Shown one piece after another: positions 59,030 to 64,000 of a DNA stretch of 64,000 nucleotides (position 1 is the stretch's first letter; every line of letters begins with the position of its first letter). A program made the translations under genes and the position numbers. Below the pieces are notes generated by a model. The model ran no database searches. It was not told the origin of the DNA and saw only the letters and a program-made list of their open reading frames with translations. Source of the stretch: Stromatinia cepivora (Eukaryota > Ascomycota > Leotiomycetes > Helotiales > Sclerotiniaceae); assembly GCA_014898415.1 (NCBI GenBank), contig RCTD01000016.1:868001-932000 (forward strand), read 5' to 3'.

Positions 59030-61010
59030 TTACCACTTTGAAACTTCTCCCGGCTTAGGCTTTTCGACTCTAACAACTTTATCTGGATTTAATAGACACA
59101 ATGGATCGAATGCAAATTTCAGCTGTAAAAAGTTAGTGATTACAAGTCAAGTTAATGTCAAGGTAATTTTGTACATACCCTTCTCATGGCATCAACTGTG
59201 TTCTCCCCCAATTCATGGTTCAAGTAGTCTCTCTTGACCAATCCAACACCATGCTCACCAGTCACAGTACCCTCCATTTCGACCGCTCTCTTGATCATCC
59301 GATGGATGACTTCTTCGGCGGTTTGTCTTTGGGTATCATTGTAAAGGATAATAGCTGTAACTGTCAGTATAATTTATCCTAGGATATAGTATAGGATACC
59401 CACTGTGAAAGTTGCCATCTCCAACATGTCCCACGATCGAAGCAAACATCCCACTCTTAGCCAAGTCCGCCTTGGTTTCTTCAATAATTTCCGGTAATCT
59501 ACTCATCGGTACGGCAACATCTGAGGTCCACACATGATCACCATCTTTTTCTCGCATGGCCATTACAGACCATAAAGCTTCTTTCCTTGCACTCCATAAC
59601 TCAACCTGTTCTTCTGCATTTTTCGCGAATTCAAAAGTCTTGCTTCCGGTTGCCTTTGCTAACTTTTGAACAATATTAATTTGCTCTTTGACAGCATTAG
59701 GTGTACCGGCAAATTTGAAGAAAAGTGTGGGTTCTTCGAGCCATTTTTTGCTTGTCATGCCCGACTTGTTAATGCTCAGCATTTGATTGTCATCCAAAAT
59801 TTCAATGGCGGCAATCGGGACACCCTCAGTGACGACCTTTCCAACACAATCTGCTGCTTGTTTGATGCTTCCAAAACTGCATACTGCCACGCTGGTAGTG
59901 TTTGGTTTTGTAGTGACCTTCAATGTAGCCTCGGTGACTAGCCCAAGTGTCCCCTCACTTCCGATAAACATCTTAGTTAAATCATAACCTGCACTACTCT
60001 TTCTTGGCCTTTGTCTCGTCTTGATAATAGTTCCATCCGCCAAAACGACAGTCAGATTCATTACCCATTCCCTCATAGTACCATACCTGTATGCATTTGT
60101 TCCACTGCACCCTGTTCCCACCATTCCTCCAATCATGGCACCTGGACCTGGATCTGGTGGAAAAAAAAGGTTATCCTTCGCCAGCACTTCATTGAGAAGT
60201 TCCCATCCTACAGCTGGTTGAACAACCACGTCCATATCATCTTTATGTAGCTTCAAAATCTTGTTCATCCTTCCAAAATCTATACAAATACCACCCCTTG
60301 TAGGAGCGTAATGTCCTTCCAAACTTGTGCCTCCACTGTATCCAGTAACGGGTATCCTCCTCCTGTGACAAATCTTCATGATCTCGCTAACTTCTTCCGT
60401 TGATGAAGGGGAAACCACCATAAACGGTACCTCATTCGGCTTTCTCAAATGAGAGGACCATTCGCTACCTGAATGGCTCTCAAGATCTGAGTCAATGGTA
60501 GAAACATTTTCTTTGCCCACTATTTCGACAAAATCCGCCCATGCCGATTCAAGATTTGAACGACCTGTATTATGTCGAAGAGGTTTTGTAGTCGAAAGAG
60601 GGGTGGTCGACGTCGTAGGCGCACCGGGGTTTCTAAACGAACCGAAATAGTACCCTCCTATAGCCACTGATATGATAACTGTACAGTTTATTTGTCAGTG
60701 TCCAAGATACTATTAATGTCTCAAGAAGATCATCTGTATGCGCACCGAATGTTAAAGCCGAATTCTTTCCCCCAGAACTTTCATTTCTATTCTTGGAGTA
60801 CTGCTCCCGCTCTGCGCGTTCCTTTATCAATCGGGCCTGTGTACTTTCGTAGAGCTGCCCCTTAAATGAACGACCTTCTCCTGGGTTTTGCTCTGTGGAT
60901 GCATATCTTAATCTGGTTGCTGGGGATCGGAGACAAAATTGGGATCGAGAAGAGGATGCGCGCAAGCTTGACAGCAGGGCCGATGAGGGGGCCCTTCTGG
61001 AGAACGACAT
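59030..61010 (-). CDS. DLD1: Mitochondrial D-lactate dehydrogenase (cytochrome c)
   Basis: FAD enzyme oxidising D-lactate to pyruvate and passing electrons to cytochrome c at the inner membrane. Exons 61010-60746, 60678-59404, 59360-59179 and 59122-59030 join in phase to 604 residues, close to yeast Dld1. The N-terminus MSFSRRAPSSALLSSLRASS is a strong presequence, and a membrane anchor follows at about 89-102 (VIISVAIGGYYFGS). The FAD_binding_4 domain includes VTGYSGGTSLEGH, PAVGWELLNEVL, DPGPGAMIGGMVGTGCSGTN and FIGSEGTLGLVTEAT. The C-terminal FAD-oxidase domain has GHVGDGNFH (substrate-site His) and GEHGVGLVKRDYL, then LNPDKVVRVEKP. All key motifs are intact. Confidence 0.95.
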
Positions 61011-61606
61011 GAATCAAATATCAATTAATGTTAAGGAATCTGGCATCGAATCCGCAGATTACCAAGAATATTTTTCGTTGATTTGGAGGGGTTTTGCGCG
61101 GTGGTATAAATATCAATTCCAACTGCTCGGAAATAATTTAGAACTATATGAGGATCCAAGCTTCATAGAAGGCTCCCCCACATTTCAGCACGTAATTCAT
61201 TGCATTGATTTGCTCAGTTCAGTCATGATACTGAATTAATTGCCTACTGATTAGATATCTACCGACTGGCAATGGGACGTTTTCATGGTTATGTTAACAA
61301 AGTTTATGCAGTAGGTATTTATTTATAATAGTATTTTTCATTAAAATGTTCGATTGAGAGAATACATCGAATATGAAGGGAACCACAGTCTTAAGGTGTT
61401 TAGGTAATCAGCCTACCAGCCCTCTTTCTACTCTGTAAAATGAAACTAATCAATACGAGACGGTATGCTTTTACCATCAGTTCGGAACGCCCCCATCCTC
61501 TTCTCCCAAGATAATGAGCAAATTATCAGCAACTCCATCAATCCCTCCCAACCCCACTGAACACCACATTAACCTCAATTAATGAAAATAGTCCTCCACA
61601 CGATGT
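61011..61606. other. Intergenic, nothing recognised
   Basis: Promoter side of D-lactate dehydrogenase and 3' side of the Clr5-domain gene. No supported coding frame. Confidence 0.5.
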
Positions 61607-63783
61607 CTAGGCATTCTTCCATGCAGTAAATAACTGAACAGAAAATGATGGCTTGACACCACCAATGGCTCCCAAATAGGCATCCAATTCACTATCATTG
61701 TCAATAGGTATTGTCAAATCTTGATCAGAAGGTCCCAACATGATGCCCTCAACACGACCGGTAATTGCTCCAGGAAATTTGGATGCAGCCAATCGGCGTA
61801 GTTCCTCAAGAGACGTTCCATTCAACGTATCCATCCATAATCTAGAAGGGGCTGTCACGTCTGAAGCTGGATGTAGCCGAAAGTAAGCGATCATAGATGA
61901 CGGAGTTGCTGATGGAAATGCTTGGCCAGCTTGGTCGACATATTGTTGATCCGTATATTGGGGATGCGCAAATTGGTTTTGCATACTACGATTCATCAAA
62001 CCAGGATCATTAGCAGCAGCAAGAAGTAGGGATGGATCAATCTGCATATCACCGTGATTCTGTATATCACCGTGATTAACCATAACAGGTGTATGAGCCT
62101 GGGGTTGTGGTTGGACCTGAGCCTGTGCTTGAGCTTGAGCTTGGGATTGTGCATGTGCATGTGCGTGGGCTTGAGCCTGGGCTTGAGCCTGACGAGCTTG
62201 TGCTTGCATATGAGATTCTTGTGCTTGCATGTGAGACTGAGCTTGGTTCTGCGAGTGAGCATGAGCATGAGCATGAGCTGCAGTTTGAATAAGTGCTTCC
62301 TGCGGATCTGGTTGGAAATTTGGTCCTCCATCTTGATTGTGATGGAATTGTTCCATAGATGGACCAGGTTGGAAAGTACTATCAAACTTCTTTCTCCTTG
62401 TTGGATCACGTTTAGTCTGATCATCACGAAGACGCTTCATGACGTCCCGACATAGAACTTCCATCGCCTTGACTTTTTGGGCATGCTGAGGATCGGCGTC
62501 TCCCGGTGCAAGTAGATTCTGCAATAGCTCTGACCCATTAATCCAGGACGCCTTGAGCTCCTGCCAATGCTCTTCCCCAGCTTCAAGCTTACTAGTGAAA
62601 TGGTCAGCCTTCAATGTCTGGTAGAAAGCATTACGAAGTTGCCTGGACTCCTCAGGATTTACTCCTAATGCATTCTTGGCTTCAGCGATAGTCATGCGAC
62701 GCTCCAGGGTTCGCATTCGCTTTGTTACATCCCCACAAACAACGTCGAGAGCTAGCTTCTTTGGATCCAGATTATCATCATTATTCCAGAAAACTGATTG
62801 TAGATGTTCACTCTCTTGTATGAGTCTATCCTTGGCAGCTTCCCAACGCTCGGGTCCAGCAATGGTCTTTTTTATGATACCTGCTTCTTCGCATATGCGT
62901 TGGAATTTTGCCCTTATATCACGATATAAACGATTATCAAGACTCAAGAAAGACTTGCTCTCATCGATAGTTGTTTCGGAAGGGAATCGAGGGGGTCCTG
63001 GAGGATCTGCCGGGAGACCAGCCCAGCCACGGGTGCGACGACGACGTTTGCGAGCGGCCCATCGTTCTGCAGATTCGGCCTGTAACTTGGCGTAACGTTC
63101 TTGTCTTTTTGCCATAACCTCTGGACTAAGTGGCGGAGATTCCGCTCTAGAGTTGTTCTTGGGAGTGGATGAAGCTGGTGGTAAATCTTCCATTTGTCCT
63201 TCCATCTGCTGATCTCCTTCAAGTAACTGTCCATTGTTGTAGAATGCCTGTTGTAATTGATTTTCTACATCTTGATCCATCTGCTTTTTTGATTTGTTCC
63301 CATTAGGTACTCGTAATAGCCAACGATTCTTCGCTCTGACGCGCATAAGTTCACGCTCCTTGATTTCGAATCCCTCTTCGTTGAGAATGCGAAGCATTTC
63401 GCGCTGTGAAGTATTGATGTCCCATAGTTCCTTGACGCGCTGAACGAGTGGCTCATTCCTATGTGCAGGATTTTGTTTCGAAGGGAATTCCCATTTTTTG
63501 AATTGGGTTTGAAATGCACGTTTACTTATCAAGGTCAGTCATTGTCAGTGCGAGTGGTACGGGTGTGCATATCGATATATGATGCATGATGCTATAGTTG
63601 CTATAGTATACTATAGCTTGCAGCGCAGCACAGTGCAGTGCAGTTCAAACAAGATATATAAACTTACGATGGATTAAAGGACATGGTTTCTTTCATAAAT
63701 TCCATAATTTCTTCCAATGATTTTTTCTCATCAATATACATGCGATAGCATACCTCCTCCTTATCATCCCAATCATAAACCAT
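61607..63783 (-). CDS. Clr5-domain protein with Gln/Ala/His repeats
   Basis: Exon 1 63783-63668 and exon 2 63524-61607 (intron 143 nt) join in phase to 677 residues. The N-terminus MVYDWDDKEEVCYRMYIDEK through SLEEIMEFM and SKRAFQTQFKKWEFPSK is the Clr5 domain, a fungal N-terminal module named after a fission-yeast silencing factor. A second similar unit may follow (LVQRVKELWDINTSQREMLR). A basic cluster (AARKRRRRTRGW) suggests nuclear location. The middle has two helical units with LYRDIRAKFQRICEEAG and LRNAFYQTLKADHFTS, and a low-complexity stretch of alternating Ala with His/Gln near residue 465-510. The C-terminus (DLTIPIDNDSELDAYL) resembles a small sensor-like fold. Probably a chromatin or transcription-related protein; exact function unknown. 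Start choice: first ATG that gives the complete Clr5 pattern. Confidence 0.85.
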
Positions 63784-64000
63784 TTTGACGGTTGTTCCCA
63801 ATCGTCATCAGGATAAAAATAGCTGATTAGGTTTTGATACTCGGGGGGGTTTGAGTCGTGGCTTTGACGGTACTTGGAGGTTGCCGTTGATTGCGTTGAT
63901 GATGTTATAGGTCGCCGTTTTTCGGAAAATAGGAAAGGTTTGATTGATGATGAGGTGGGCACAGATCTACTAGACTTCTCGTTTAACGGTAGTAATATTG

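Noticed and set aside
62054..62455. Plus-strand frames rich in Leu/Ser or His/Glu
   Set aside because: Antisense of the Ala/Gln/His repeat of the Clr5-domain gene.
1..64000. CRISPR arrays, bacterial operons or phage-type systems
   Set aside because: None seen. Introns, gene types and transposon classes are fungal.

Overview
The window looks like a filamentous ascomycete chromosome, most probably a leotiomycete of the Botrytis/Sclerotinia type. Evidence: introns of 43-67 nt with clear GT/AG ends; ordinary fungal housekeeping genes (TIM50, mitochondrial D-lactate dehydrogenase, a Clr5-domain protein); gene-rich stretches of balanced base composition alternating with AT-rich transposon islands whose repeat copies differ by C-to-T and G-to-A changes, as expected from repeat-induced point mutation (RIP). 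The taxon is an inference.

Layout. 1-5.2 kb: two unrecognised lineage-type proteins, one with three copies of a conserved block. 5.8-7.1 kb: an unknown two-exon gene next to a 648-bp hAT-like MITE. 7.1-10.1 kb: no gene seen. 10.1-13.6 kb: TIM50 and an F-box-like protein, divergent. 14.8-15.4 kb: a second MITE with TTA target duplication. 15.7-27.2 kb: a decayed secondary-metabolism locus holding a Baeyer-Villiger monooxygenase (nonsense codon and frameshift), an apparently intact NmrA-like reductase, a truncated highly reducing polyketide synthase, a rhodopsin-domain receptor gene split by a solo LTR, and a trans-acting enoyl-reductase-like gene with frameshifts and a deletion. 29.1-30.8 kb: a pirin-like gene with one unusually long intron holding a tRNA-like sequence. 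30.9-34.1 kb: a three-level transposon nest (Fot1-like element, containing a foldback element, containing a solo LTR). 35.8-37.7 kb: an intact cytochrome P450. 38.9-55.6 kb: a NACHT-ankyrin (NLR-type) gene carrying several frameshifts and stops, one of whose introns holds a 10.2-kb transposon nest. 56.3-63.8 kb: a GMC oxidoreductase relic, an amidase, D-lactate dehydrogenase and a Clr5-domain protein.

The most striking structure is the intron of the NLR-type gene. A Tc1/mariner (Fot1/Flipper-like) element (39371-49550, TA duplication) received a 1.5-kb gag-only LTR element (39406-47740, duplication TGTTT), which in turn received a 6.8-kb Copia element (40740-47567, duplication TTATC). Every level has matching target duplications, so the order of insertion can be read directly. 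The host intron's splice sites and phase are preserved and it would be only 117 nt without the nest.

The genes of the 15.7-27.2 kb block would fit one polyketide pathway (PKS, trans-ER, monooxygenase, reductase, possibly the P450), but almost all carry inactivating lesions, so the pathway is probably dead in this genome. Exon structures were derived by eye from splice signals and reading-frame continuity. No database search was possible.
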